Below are positions 8,412 through 16,643 of a stretch of DNA of 64,000 nucleotides, piece after piece. Positions within the stretch are counted from its first letter, which is position 1. Each line of letters opens with the position of its first letter. A program made the position numbers and the translations under genes. The DNA is from Rhizobium leguminosarum bv. viciae USDA 2370 (GTDB lineage: Bacteria > Pseudomonadota > Alphaproteobacteria > Rhizobiales > Rhizobiaceae): the NCBI RefSeq assembly GCF_002008365.1, contig NZ_MRDL01000037.1, forward strand, positions 124,001-188,000, in the 5' to 3' direction. The notes under the pieces were generated by a model. The model was not told where the DNA came from and did not search any database. It was given only the letters and a program-made list of their open reading frames with translations.

Positions 8412-8699
8412 TCAGCGATGACTAGCGGCAGTGCGGCAGATATCTTCTCTTATTATCACACGAAGCTCGCCGAAACTTTGGAATCCAATGTGCCGGACAA
8501 GCCGATGGACCGTTGTTGGAGAAACGCGGCACCTGCGCGCCACCGCGGCAGCACTTTCAAAGGCCGTTATTTCCGGCCTTTCCAGGATCTCCCTTGCGAC
8601 CCGTTCGAGACCGACGGGAAATACCAGCTGCCGGCTGGCGATCAGGCGCTTCAGCTCCTGCAGTGTTGAGGGAGGAGGAGAGTTCCGATCCTGTAGCAT
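8412..8699 (-). pseudogene. Truncated MurR/RpiR-family regulator (DNA-binding domain only)
   Basis: The 95-codon frame has an RpiR-type helix-turn-helix: an LQELKRLIASRQ lead-in, LERVAREILERPEITAFESA, and VARRCRVSPTTVHRLVRHIG followed by FQSFGELR. Intact members are about 280 residues with a C-terminal SIS sugar-phosphate domain; here the frame ends after the HTH and no SIS domain follows. It lies 108 bases downstream of the isomerase stop on the same strand, so it was probably the last gene of this sugar operon. A LacI regulator now sits divergently at the other end of the operon. A residual DNA-binding peptide is possible but unlikely. Confidence 0.75.
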
Positions 8700-8807
8700 T
8701 GCGCTCACTTTCAAAAGAGCTGACTTCACGCAACTCAGCCGAAGCCCGCACAGAGGCGGCGCCACACATAAGATATGCGAAGTGCAGTCGGGCGTGTTTC
8801 GCTCCGA

Positions 8808-9767
8808 CTAGATCGCCTGCGGCTTGAAATCGCTGGCTGCGACCGGCATCACGCCCTGCAACAGAGCGACGGACTTCTCCAGTCCTTCAAGGCTGTTCAG
8901 AAGCACATCCTCATGCTCTATCGAGAGCCAGCCATCGTAACCGGCCATCTTCAGCCTGTAGCAGAACTGCCGCCACCATTCTTCGCCGTGGCCAAATCCC
9001 AGCGTTATATAGGACCAGCTACGCGCCGGGATATCCATTAGGCTGCCGTTCTCCAAAAGGCTGGTGACGGCCTGCTTCGGAGTGTTGAGGAGGGTATCTT
9101 TGGCATGAACGTGGTATACGGCTCCGCCGAGCGCTTCTGCGGCGACAAGAGGATCGGCACCCATCCAGAAGAGATGCGACGGGTCCAGGTTTGCTCCGAC
9201 GACCGGGCCAACGGCTTCGCGAAGCTTCAGCAACGAAGGGACGTTATAGACGCACTGATTGCCATGCAGTTCCAGCGCAATGCGTTCCACGCCGTGCTCT
9301 CTCGCTAGTGCCACGATCCTGGTCCAGTACGGGAGGAGCTTCTCCTCCCACTGGTAGCGAAGGATAGCCTGCGTTTCCGGCGGCCATGAGGAGACCACCC
9401 AGTTCGGCATGGTGTCGGCGGCATTCCCGGCTGGAAGTCCCGACATCGCGCAGACGGTCTTGATACCCAGCTCGCCGGCTGCGCGGATCGTATCCTCAAG
9501 ACCCTGCCCCTGGCCATGATCGGTCGGATGCAGGGGATTTCCGTTGGCGTTCAAGCCTACCACTTCAAGTTCCCGGTCGGCGAAAGCTCTGAGGAATGAC
9601 TTCTGCGCGTTCTTGTCCCGCAGGATCGTCGATAGATCGAAATGCGGCGCCGTCGACCAGCCACAGGTGTTGACCTCGACGCCGGAGACGCCCAGCCTTT
9701 GCGCGTGATCCAGCATTGCCTCGAAGGGCAGGCCGCCGAGGCTGTCTGATACGAATCCAAGCTTCAT
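8808..9767 (-). CDS. Sugar phosphate isomerase/epimerase (xylose-isomerase-like TIM barrel)
   Basis: A 319-residue AP-endonuclease-2-like TIM barrel of the sugar isomerase/epimerase and inosose-dehydratase group. It begins MKLGFVSDSLGGLPFE and contains strand-end acids and histidines expected of a metal site: LELHGNQ, GANLDPSHLFW, VYHVHAKD and LSIEHED. The start at 9767 overlaps the stop of the Gfo/Idh/MocA gene by four bases, so longer upstream starts are rejected. Such barrels are paired with MocA-type dehydrogenases in inositol and rare-sugar pathways, where they epimerise or dehydrate the 2-keto product. It is the last intact gene of the operon. Confidence 0.85.
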   Translation of the reverse strand: MKLGFVSDSLGGLPFEAMLDHAQRLGVSGVEVNTCGWSTAPHFDLSTILRDKNAQKSFLRAFADRELEVVGLNANGNPLHPTDHGQGQGLEDTIRAAGELGIKTVCAMSGLPAGNAADTMPNWVVSSWPPETQAILRYQWEEKLLPYWTRIVALAREHGVERIALELHGNQCVYNVPSLLKLREAVGPVVGANLDPSHLFWMGADPLVAAEALGGAVYHVHAKDTLLNTPKQAVTSLLENGSLMDIPARSWSYITLGFGHGEEWWRQFCYRLKMAGYDGWLSIEHEDVLLNSLEGLEKSVALLQGVMPVAASDFKPQAI

Positions 9768-10768
9768 GCGTAAAACTCCGGTTTGGAAATCATTTCGACG
9801 GGAACCTTGCAGCCGTCGTTCAAGGCCGTGACGCCGGCTTCGGCGACCCTTGCGGCGCAGTATCCGTCCCAACTGCTCGACGCGATGTGCGGGAACACTC
9901 CGGTCTCGACGAACCGAATGAAAGCGCGGTTCTGGCGGCGATAGGCTTCGGCATAGCGGCCGCGCCAATCCGCTTCGTAGCTTGTGCTCTGGCCGAGCTC
10001 CCGGTCGACGCGGGTGTAGTTGACGGCGTTCATGGCGATGGTCGCCTTCTCGCCCACCAGTTCCGCGCGCACGTCGTATCCGTAGGCCGCGTTATTGTTG
10101 ATCTCGATATTCACGAGTTGATCATCGGCGGTTTCGAGCACCATATAAACCGGTGCGACCAGCGCGTCGGAGCGCTTCGGCTGGAAGGCGGAGATCGATA
10201 CGTATTCGGTGTCGAGAACATGTCGGACGACATCGAACTCGTGCGGGGCGGAATTGGTGATTGCCATCGCTCCGGTGAAGTCCGACGCGGGCGTCGCGAC
10301 ATTACGATGAAAGTTGTGCATCATCAGGGCGCGGCCAATCGCACCGTGCTCCAGAGCCTGCTTCATCTCCACATAGGATTGATCGAAGCGGCGCATGAAG
10401 CCGAGCATTATGAACTTCTTTCCCGCGGCTTCTTCCGCCTGCATGATCTCCAAGCATTCTTTCGAAGATTGCGACAGCGGCTTTTCGCAGAGAGCCCGTT
10501 TGCCGGCTCTTATGCAGGACAGCGACAAGGGCGCGTGCGTGAAATCGGGGCTTGCGATGATAACTGCGTCCACGTCCGGACGGGCGGACACCCGGTCGGG
10601 GTCTGAGTCGACGTCGTGAGCGCTGTAGGCGTCCGCCACCTTGCGGGCGCGATCCGCATCCATGTCGCAAACGACCTGGAGGCTCGCCCCCGGCAGATCT
10701 TCTGCGACGATTCTCGCATGATCGGCTCCCATCAACCCTGCCCCGATGACGGCGATCCTTATTGTCAT
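9764..10768 (-). CDS. Gfo/Idh/MocA-family NAD(P) dehydrogenase
   Basis: A 334-residue oxidoreductase with an N-terminal Rossmann fold (IAVIGAGLMGADHARI), the family CEKPL motif after RAGKRAL, and a C-terminal beta-sheet domain with APHEFDVVRHVL, whose His-Asp region is catalytic in myo-inositol dehydrogenases. It likely oxidises a ring hydroxyl of a cyclitol or pyranose to a ketone for the partner isomerase. The ATG at 10768 is chosen because MTIRIAVIG starts the fold at once. It follows the binding-protein gene after a strong hairpin. A 222-base, about 98% identical piece of this gene (codons for roughly residues 24-97) is embedded at 25405-25626. Confidence 0.9.
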   Translation of the reverse strand: MTIRIAVIGAGLMGADHARIVAEDLPGASLQVVCDMDADRARKVADAYSAHDVDSDPDRVSARPDVDAVIIASPDFTHAPLSLSCIRAGKRALCEKPLSQSSKECLEIMQAEEAAGKKFIMLGFMRRFDQSYVEMKQALEHGAIGRALMMHNFHRNVATPASDFTGAMAITNSAPHEFDVVRHVLDTEYVSISAFQPKRSDALVAPVYMVLETADDQLVNIEINNNAAYGYDVRAELVGEKATIAMNAVNYTRVDRELGQSTSYEADWRGRYAEAYRRQNRAFIRFVETGVFPHIASSSWDGYCAARVAEAGVTALNDGCKVPVEMISKPEFYA

Positions 10769-10832
10769 TTCGATATTTCCTGTCGTTAGAGAACCAGCGA
10801 TTTGCGGCAAGCATTGCGTCTGTCGTGCGAAA

Positions 10833-10862
10833 TGCGTGCCGGGAACCCCATCCCGGCACGCA
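10833..10862 (-). terminator. Strong 12-bp hairpin between binding-protein and dehydrogenase genes
   Basis: TGCGTGCCGGGA and TCCCGGCACGCA form a perfect 12-bp stem with a six-base loop just after the solute-binding-protein gene. There is no long T tract on the minus strand, so it is better read as a partial terminator or mRNA 3'-stabilising structure that keeps binding-protein mRNA more abundant than downstream enzyme mRNA. Confidence 0.65.
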
Positions 10863-10876
10863 CCCTTGGGAGGGCT

Positions 10877-11800
10877 TTATTTCTTTGCGTATTGGTCAAC
10901 GTTGTCCTTGGTGATCGAAGCAAACGGCACCAGCTTTTCGGCCGGCGCATCCTCGCCTTTTTTCAGGCCTTCCACGACCTCGAAGGCGGCCTTCGCCTGG
11001 CCTGCGGCGTCCTGGAAGATGGTCTGCGACATGGTGCCGGCCTTGATCGCATTCAGAGCATCGGCCGTACCATCGACACCGGAGATCATCACGCCCTTGA
11101 GGCGGTCGGCACCTTGAAGTGCTTCGAGCGCGCCCAGCGCCATCTGATCGTTGGCTGCGACGATTGCATCGAACTTCGGAAAGCTTTGGATCCAGTCTTC
11201 CGTGACCTTCATGCCTTCAGCGCGGTCGTAGTTTGCCGAAAGGCTGGCGAGGGTGGCCACGTCGGAACGGCCGAGCGCATCCTCGAATCCCTTCTTTCGC
11301 TCCTGCGTGTGCGAAAGCCCCGGCGTGCCTTCGAGGTAGAGGATCTTGGCGTCCTTGGGCAGGTGTTCTTTCATGTATTCGCCCTGGAGACGGCCGGCAT
11401 CGATGTTCTTCGAGCCGACGAACGTGTATTTGCCGCCTGCCGATTGGATGCCGAGAGCGATGACGGGAATGCCGGCCTGGTTCGCCTTCTCGACGCCCGG
11501 TACGATGCCCTGATAGTCGACCGGCACGACGACAATCGCATTGACTTTCTGCGCTATGAAGTTGTCGATCTGATCGAGTTGCTTGCTGACGTCGTTGTTG
11601 GCGTCGGAGAAGCTCACTTCGACTGCCGGATCGGATTTCGACGCTTCGATGAAGGCGTTTTTGCGCGCCATGACGAAGACGTCCGTATCCGCCATATTGG
11701 CGTAACCGACGACGAATTTGTCCGCGGCGAATGCAGCGCCGGTGGAGATCCCGGCAAGGGATATGGCGCAGGCGAGAGCGAGTTTGGAAATGGCTTTCAT
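10877..11800 (-). CDS. Ribose-type ABC transporter substrate-binding protein
   Basis: A 307-residue periplasmic sugar-binding protein of the RbsB/Peripla_BP_4 group. It has a Sec signal peptide (MKAISKLALACAISLAG, cleaved near AFAADK) and the two-lobe pattern with VGYANMADTD, NAIVVVPVDYQGI, IPVIALGIQS, AIVAANDQMALGALEAL and VDGTADALNAIKAGTM. It feeds the RbsC/RbsA-type transporter encoded upstream. The following dehydrogenase and isomerase point to a cyclitol or uncommon monosaccharide; the ligand is not readable. A 100-base gap separates it from the permease gene. Confidence 0.92.
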   Translation of the reverse strand: MKAISKLALACAISLAGISTGAAFAADKFVVGYANMADTDVFVMARKNAFIEASKSDPAVEVSFSDANNDVSKQLDQIDNFIAQKVNAIVVVPVDYQGIVPGVEKANQAGIPVIALGIQSAGGKYTFVGSKNIDAGRLQGEYMKEHLPKDAKILYLEGTPGLSHTQERKKGFEDALGRSDVATLASLSANYDRAEGMKVTEDWIQSFPKFDAIVAANDQMALGALEALQGADRLKGVMISGVDGTADALNAIKAGTMSQTIFQDAAGQAKAAFEVVEGLKKGEDAPAEKLVPFASITKDNVDQYAKK

Positions 11801-11900
11801 TGGGTCCTCCCATAGAGTTTCAGATTCATTCCGGATGCGGGAAATCCCGCCGACAAAGAGGTGGTTCCTCAGCAGGCGCTAGCCCGCCGAAGAACATCGG

Positions 11901-12911
11901 TCATGCCTTCTTTTTGCTGCGGGCAGACTTCGTCCAGACATCGAGGATCACGGCGATCGCGATGATCAGACCCTTGATGATCTGCTGCCAGTACGAGCTG
12001 ACATTCATGAGATTGAGCATGTTGTTGATGACGCCGATGATCAGCGATCCGATAATTGTGCCGGTAATGGTTCCGGTGCCGCCCATCAGGCTGGTGCCGC
12101 CAACGACCACCGCGGTGATCGCGTCGAACTCATAGCCGACGCCGCCGGCCGGTTGACCGGAATTGATGCGAGACATGAGGACGATGCCTGCGACGGCGCA
12201 CAGAATGCCGTTGAAGATGAAAGCCTTCACGACGATGCTGTCTGGATTGATGCCGGAAGCGCGCGCGGCACGCTCATTGCCGCCTACCGCATAGACGTAT
12301 CGGCCGAACTTGGTCTTGTTGAGAAGAATCCAGGAAATGACGATGACGATCGCGAGGATGAGCACGGAGATCGGTACTGGGCCAAGCGAGCCTTGCCCGA
12401 TCACTTTGAAGTCGCCCAAGCCCGTCACGGGCGATCCACCCGTATAAAGGAGCACTGCGCCGCGTGCGACGGTCGTCATTGCCAATGTCATGATGAACGA
12501 CGGGATGCGGAAGAAGGTGATGACGAAACCGTTTACGATGCCGGTCAGAATGCCGACTGCTACGCCCGCGACGACCGCGAGGATGACGCTGGCGGTGATG
12601 GCCATTACGCTCGCGGCGATGACCCCACAGAGCGCGAGAACAGATCCCAGCGATACGTCGATATGTCCCAGAATAATGATAAAGGTGACGCCGCATGCGA
12701 GAAGGCTAACCACCACAACCTGACGAAGGACGTTGGTCAGGTTGGCTTCCGTCAAGAACGTCGGGCTCAAAATCGACGCGAGGATGCAGATTCCGACGAA
12801 GATGAGAACCGTGCCGTACTGCCGGTAGATCTGGGAAAAGCTCATGTTTCGAGAGCCTGAAATCACCTGGCCTCCTCGTTTCACGGCCGCCTCTGCGCGT
12901 TCGATACTCAT
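11901..12911 (-). CDS. Ribose-type ABC transporter permease
   Basis: A 336-residue RbsC-like inner-membrane permease with about eight to ten hydrophobic segments after a 30-residue cytoplasmic N-terminus. Family text includes FVITFFRIPSFIMTLAMTT, GGNERAARASGI (the EAA-like loop that contacts the ATPase) and ITAVVVGGTSLMGGTGTI. Its start overlaps the ATPase stop by one base (TGATG), indicating coupled translation. It forms the membrane channel for the sugar recognised by the binding protein encoded next. Confidence 0.93.
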   Translation of the reverse strand: MSIERAEAAVKRGGQVISGSRNMSFSQIYRQYGTVLIFVGICILASILSPTFLTEANLTNVLRQVVVVSLLACGVTFIIILGHIDVSLGSVLALCGVIAASVMAITASVILAVVAGVAVGILTGIVNGFVITFFRIPSFIMTLAMTTVARGAVLLYTGGSPVTGLGDFKVIGQGSLGPVPISVLILAIVIVISWILLNKTKFGRYVYAVGGNERAARASGINPDSIVVKAFIFNGILCAVAGIVLMSRINSGQPAGGVGYEFDAITAVVVGGTSLMGGTGTITGTIIGSLIIGVINNMLNLMNVSSYWQQIIKGLIIAIAVILDVWTKSARSKKKA

Positions 12912-14485
12912 CAGTGTCCTCCCGTGGCGAGGCGCATGATGTTTTCCTGCGTGGCCTCGTTCCTTGTTAGTTCGCCGGTCACCCGGCCTTCGCTCATCAC
13001 CACCACGCGGTCACTCATGCCTAGGATCTCGGGCAGTTCAGATGAGATCATGACGATCGCCAGCCCCTGACGAGCGAACTCGGTCATCAGTCTGTGAATT
13101 TCGGATTTCGACCCGACGTCGATGCCTCGTGTGGGTTCGTCGAGAATGAGCAGCTTCAGATCACCCAGCAGCCACTTGGCGAGAACGATTTTCTGTTGAT
13201 TGCCGCCGCTGAGGTTTTCAACGATCATTGCCGTATCGGGCGTCTTGATCTGGAGCATCTTGATCATGCGCTGGGAAGCTGTCTCTTCCTGCCGCTCGCT
13301 GATGAAAAGGCCGGAAGCGAACTTCTTGAGGTTCGCAAGCGAGATGTTCTCGCCGACGGACCGGCAAAGCACCAGACCTTCCGCTTTGCGATCCTCTGAG
13401 ACCATGGCGATGCCGTTGGCGATGGCATCCTTCGGGGACATGAGCTTTAACGGTTTTCCGTTCAGACGGATGACGCCCGCGTCCGCCGCGTCCAGGCCGA
13501 AGATCACCCGGGCGACCTCTGTCCGCCCTGCGCCGATCAGGCCGGAAAGGCCAATGATCTCGCCGGCGCGCACCTCGAAGCTGACATTTTCGAAGCTGCC
13601 GTCACGAGAGAGGTTCTCGACGGAAAGGACAATCTCGCCGATCGGCACTTCCTCTTTCGGAAAAATACTGGAGATCGTGCGGCCGACCATCTGGGAAATC
13701 AGCTTTGCGGGCTCATATTCGCTGGCCGGGGCGGCAGCGATGAACTGGCCATCACGCATCACCGTGATGTCGTCGGCGATCTGGAAGATCTCGTCCATCT
13801 TGTGTGTGATGTAGATGATCGCGACGCCTGCTGCTTTCAGGTCTGCGATCTGTCTGAAGAGCATCGCGACTTCCGTGTCGCTGATCGCCGACGTCGGTTC
13901 GTCCATAATCACCAGAGAGGCCTCGCGCGAAATCGCCTTGACGATCTCGATGAGTTGCATCGTCGCGATGGACAGGTCTCGCATCTTGGTTTGGGGGCTG
14001 TATTTCAGACCCAGCCGATCCAGGAGCGTCTGCGTATCTGAATTCATGCGATCGAAATCGACAAACCGGGACAAAATGCCTGTCCGGCCGTAAGTGGGTT
14101 CGCGGCCGAGAAAGATGTTTTCGGCGATGGTCATGTCGAGCACCGGGCTGAGTTCCTGATGGATCATCGAGATCCCTCGGTCCAGTGCGGCTGCGGCGCT
14201 TTGGTGGTCGAGCTTTTCGCCTCTGAAAAGGATTTCTCCGCCGTCGATCGCGTAGATACCGCTCAGAATCTTCATGAGCGTCGACTTGCCGGCGCCATTT
14301 TCCCCGACGAGGACATGGACGGTGCCGGGACGAACCTTCAGGCTCATGCCATCGAGCGCGAGAACACCAGGGAAGGCCTTGGTGATTGAACGCATTTCAA
14401 GAACGAAGCCGGCTCCGCTATCTATAGGCGTGCGATGGCCTTCGCCGCCTGAAAGCGGCGCCACCTTTTGCAAGGTCGCAGACAT
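12911..14485 (-). CDS. Ribose-type ABC transporter ATP-binding protein (double NBD)
   Basis: A 524-residue RbsA/MglA-like ATPase with two nucleotide-binding domains. Domain 1 has Walker A GENGAGKST, a reduced signature and Walker B LVIMDEPTSA. Domain 2 has the degenerate Walker A GLIGAGRTE usual for this family, the signature LSGGNQQK and Walker B LLILDEPTRG. The ATG at 14485 is preferred over a start 16 codons upstream because the family N-terminus fits. It is the first gene of the operon; the 160-base gap to the divergent LacI gene should hold both promoters. Confidence 0.93.
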   Translation of the reverse strand: MSATLQKVAPLSGGEGHRTPIDSGAGFVLEMRSITKAFPGVLALDGMSLKVRPGTVHVLVGENGAGKSTLMKILSGIYAIDGGEILFRGEKLDHQSAAAALDRGISMIHQELSPVLDMTIAENIFLGREPTYGRTGILSRFVDFDRMNSDTQTLLDRLGLKYSPQTKMRDLSIATMQLIEIVKAISREASLVIMDEPTSAISDTEVAMLFRQIADLKAAGVAIIYITHKMDEIFQIADDITVMRDGQFIAAAPASEYEPAKLISQMVGRTISSIFPKEEVPIGEIVLSVENLSRDGSFENVSFEVRAGEIIGLSGLIGAGRTEVARVIFGLDAADAGVIRLNGKPLKLMSPKDAIANGIAMVSEDRKAEGLVLCRSVGENISLANLKKFASGLFISERQEETASQRMIKMLQIKTPDTAMIVENLSGGNQQKIVLAKWLLGDLKLLILDEPTRGIDVGSKSEIHRLMTEFARQGLAIVMISSELPEILGMSDRVVVMSEGRVTGELTRNEATQENIMRLATGGH

Positions 14486-14608
14486 GAGAGTATTTCCTCC
14501 AAATGAGAGAGCTCTCCCAAGCCCTCCCGCCAAATTGGCTTTTGCTGAAAGATGAAATTGCGAAAATTCCGCCAGCTGTCAACGAAGCTGTGGATTTTTC
14601 TCCCAAAA

Positions 14609-14639
14609 CCTCTCATAAATAGCGTCAGATTATGAGAGG
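14609..14639. promoter_or_regulatory. Inverted repeat in front of the LacI gene (candidate operator)
   Basis: A perfect ten-base inverted repeat, CCTCTCATAA and TTATGAGAGG, is separated by 11 bases. The right arm includes the GAGAGG that would serve as ribosome site for the LacI gene, so a bound repressor or an mRNA hairpin could both block expression. It lies in the shared LacI/transporter intergenic region. Confidence 0.6.
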
Positions 14640-14645
14640 CTTATT

Positions 14646-15680
14646 ATGTCACGCCCAACGATCCCCGACTTGGCAAAAGCCGCGAATGTAAGCATTTCAA
14701 CAGTCGACCGCGTGTTGAACGGTCGCGACCCCGTGCGCCCACAGACGGCGGAGCGGGTTCTTAACGCCGCCCGCCAGATTGGTTTCCATGGCGTGACGGC
14801 CATCGCCCGGCGACTCGAGCACGACAAGCCGGTGATCAAATTTGGCTTTCTTCTCAAGCAGTCTCACCGCAAGCTTTATCAAATGTGGGGCGATGTTCTC
14901 GTCGCGGCGACCGAAGCATTTCCCGACGCCCATGGAAGGGCCATCGTTAGATTCATGGACGATCTTGCGCCCGACAAGGCTGCCGAGGCGATCTACGCTC
15001 TCAGTCGCGAAGCCGACGTCATTGGAATGATCACCTCCGACCACCCGCAGGTGAACCACGCCGTCGATGGTCTTGCAGCAGAGAACATTCCGGTCGTGAC
15101 CATGATTTCCGATATTTCCACTGCCTCCCGCGCAGCCTATGTCGGCAACGACTGCGTCAAAAAGGGCCGCACGGCCGCGTGGTTCATAGCCGGGCTGAAT
15201 GGCAATGGCGGCAAGGTTTCCGTCTTCGTCGGAAATCACCGATATCTTGCGCAAGAACTAAACGAAATGGGGTTTCGATCATACTTCCGGGAGAGCGCGC
15301 CGGGCTTTCAGATGCTGGAGACGGTTGCAACCCTTGAAGAGCCCGAAATTGCTTATGAGGCCACGCGTCACCTTCTACAGACCGAACCAAATTGGGTCGG
15401 GCTTTACGTTGCCGGCGGCGGCATCACCGGTGTGATGCGAGCTCTGCGGGAGGATGGTGGACCGGCAGCCAAACGCCTTGTGGTCATAGCACACGAGCTC
15501 ACGAATGAAACAAAAGCCGGTCTTGCTGAAGGATTGATCAAGGTCGTCCTATCTCACCCGGCAAAGCAGTTGGGGGAGACCTTGGTGCGCGCAATGGCGC
15601 AAGCTCTCGATACCGACCGATCACCGACCGTGTCGCAGCACATTGTACCCTTCGACTTCTACACAGCGACTAATATCTAA
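14646..15680 (+). CDS. LacI-family transcriptional regulator
   Basis: A 344-residue LacI-type repressor. The N-terminal helix-turn-helix TIPDLAKAANVSISTVDRVL is followed by the hinge region and a periplasmic-binding-protein-like effector domain (DVIGMITSDHP, IPVVTMISDIS, GNDCVKKGRTAAWF, GLYVAGGGITGVMRAL). It is divergent from the sugar ABC operon, and a ten-base inverted repeat sits six bases ahead of the start. It probably represses the operon and itself until the transported sugar or a metabolite binds. The effector is unknown. Confidence 0.92.
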   Translation: MSRPTIPDLAKAANVSISTVDRVLNGRDPVRPQTAERVLNAARQIGFHGVTAIARRLEHDKPVIKFGFLLKQSHRKLYQMWGDVLVAATEAFPDAHGRAIVRFMDDLAPDKAAEAIYALSREADVIGMITSDHPQVNHAVDGLAAENIPVVTMISDISTASRAAYVGNDCVKKGRTAAWFIAGLNGNGGKVSVFVGNHRYLAQELNEMGFRSYFRESAPGFQMLETVATLEEPEIAYEATRHLLQTEPNWVGLYVAGGGITGVMRALREDGGPAAKRLVVIAHELTNETKAGLAEGLIKVVLSHPAKQLGETLVRAMAQALDTDRSPTVSQHIVPFDFYTATNI

Positions 15681-15736
15681 GAAAACTGCCTGGTGATACG
15701 TTGGCGGCCGTTGTGACATCGCCCCCTGGCCTTTTC

Positions 15737-16522
15737 TCAATACTCTGCGGGCACCTCATATACTTCTGCAGCTGGATCCTCGAGGAATGAGCGCACCGTC
15801 GGTGGTAGCTGGCGCGACGATAGCGGGACAGGTCCACAGCGCGCAAGTAGTTCACGCAAGTCTGGCTCGGTGCCGACATGCCGCCAGATCATCCGCGAGG
15901 CATAGGGGAGGTTTTCCCTTCGCCACGAAATTCCCATCGTCGTCCCACGTAGATAGACGCGCTGATACTCGTCGAATGGCAGGAGGATAGTCTGCGACAT
16001 CATGGCGTTCGGTCCGACGACACGCTGCGTGATGAAGATCCGGTTCCGATAGAAGGCCGCCAAGCCGAGATATTTCGAAAACTGTTGAATGCCGCTTCCG
16101 AGGTCTCGAAGCCGCTCCATCGATTTGGCCTGCACCAATCCACCCTGCTCGATGAGGCGGCTGCACGAACAGACAACCATCCCGGGCCAGGATGGCGAAC
16201 GATAATAGGTCTGAAAATAACCGATATGACGCCTGAGCGCGGCTAGGTTTCCGGGAAACGCTTTGAGAAGCTCTGAACCTCCGTTGCTACCGAGGACGGG
16301 TTTGTGAAGTCGCTCGCGAAACTGCTTGGGAGCGAGGCCAAAGTCGGCTGCATCAAGATCGAAATAGTTGGCGATGCGAGCCAGATTATGGGCGGAAGGC
16401 CTCGTCTGGCCGTTGATGTATCGATTGAATTGTTGCCGGTTGATATCGATTGCACGGCACAGATGCGAAATTGAACGTTGCGTTGCGCAGGCGATTTTGA
16501 GGTTCTCGACCAGGTGAGGCAT
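15737..16522 (-). CDS. XRE-type HTH regulator with uncharacterised C-terminal domain
   Basis: A 261-residue protein with a Cro/CI-type helix-turn-helix at roughly residues 18-60 (SISHLCRAIDINRQQFNRYI, then TRPSAHNLARIANYF). The remaining 190 residues form a domain without motifs I can name (YYRSPSWPGMVVCS, FITQRVVGPNAMMSQTILL, WRHVGTEPDLRELL). It is divergent from the family 5 solute-binding-protein gene with about 120 bases between starts, so it may regulate that gene. It has no obvious operon partner. Confidence 0.75.
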   Translation of the reverse strand: MPHLVENLKIACATQRSISHLCRAIDINRQQFNRYINGQTRPSAHNLARIANYFDLDAADFGLAPKQFRERLHKPVLGSNGGSELLKAFPGNLAALRRHIGYFQTYYRSPSWPGMVVCSCSRLIEQGGLVQAKSMERLRDLGSGIQQFSKYLGLAAFYRNRIFITQRVVGPNAMMSQTILLPFDEYQRVYLRGTTMGISWRRENLPYASRMIWRHVGTEPDLRELLARCGPVPLSSRQLPPTVRSFLEDPAAEVYEVPAEY

Positions 16523-16643
16523 CCGTAACTCCGTCTTCTCGTGAACTAGCGTAAACTCGCTTAAGGATGCGTCAAGTCGCGAAATTGCGTGAGCCGACCC
16601 AGCCTCTACGTTCCCACTTACAAATGAAAAAGAGGGGACCGTT

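Noticed and set aside
10111..10859. Additional minus-strand and plus-strand frames across the MocA-like gene
   Set aside because: They are alternate-frame readings of a high-GC gene with arginine- and proline-rich translations and no domain.
12153..12860. 235-codon plus-strand frame opposite the ribose-type permease
   Set aside because: Highly acidic, repetitive composition typical of the antisense of a membrane-protein gene; no ribosome site.
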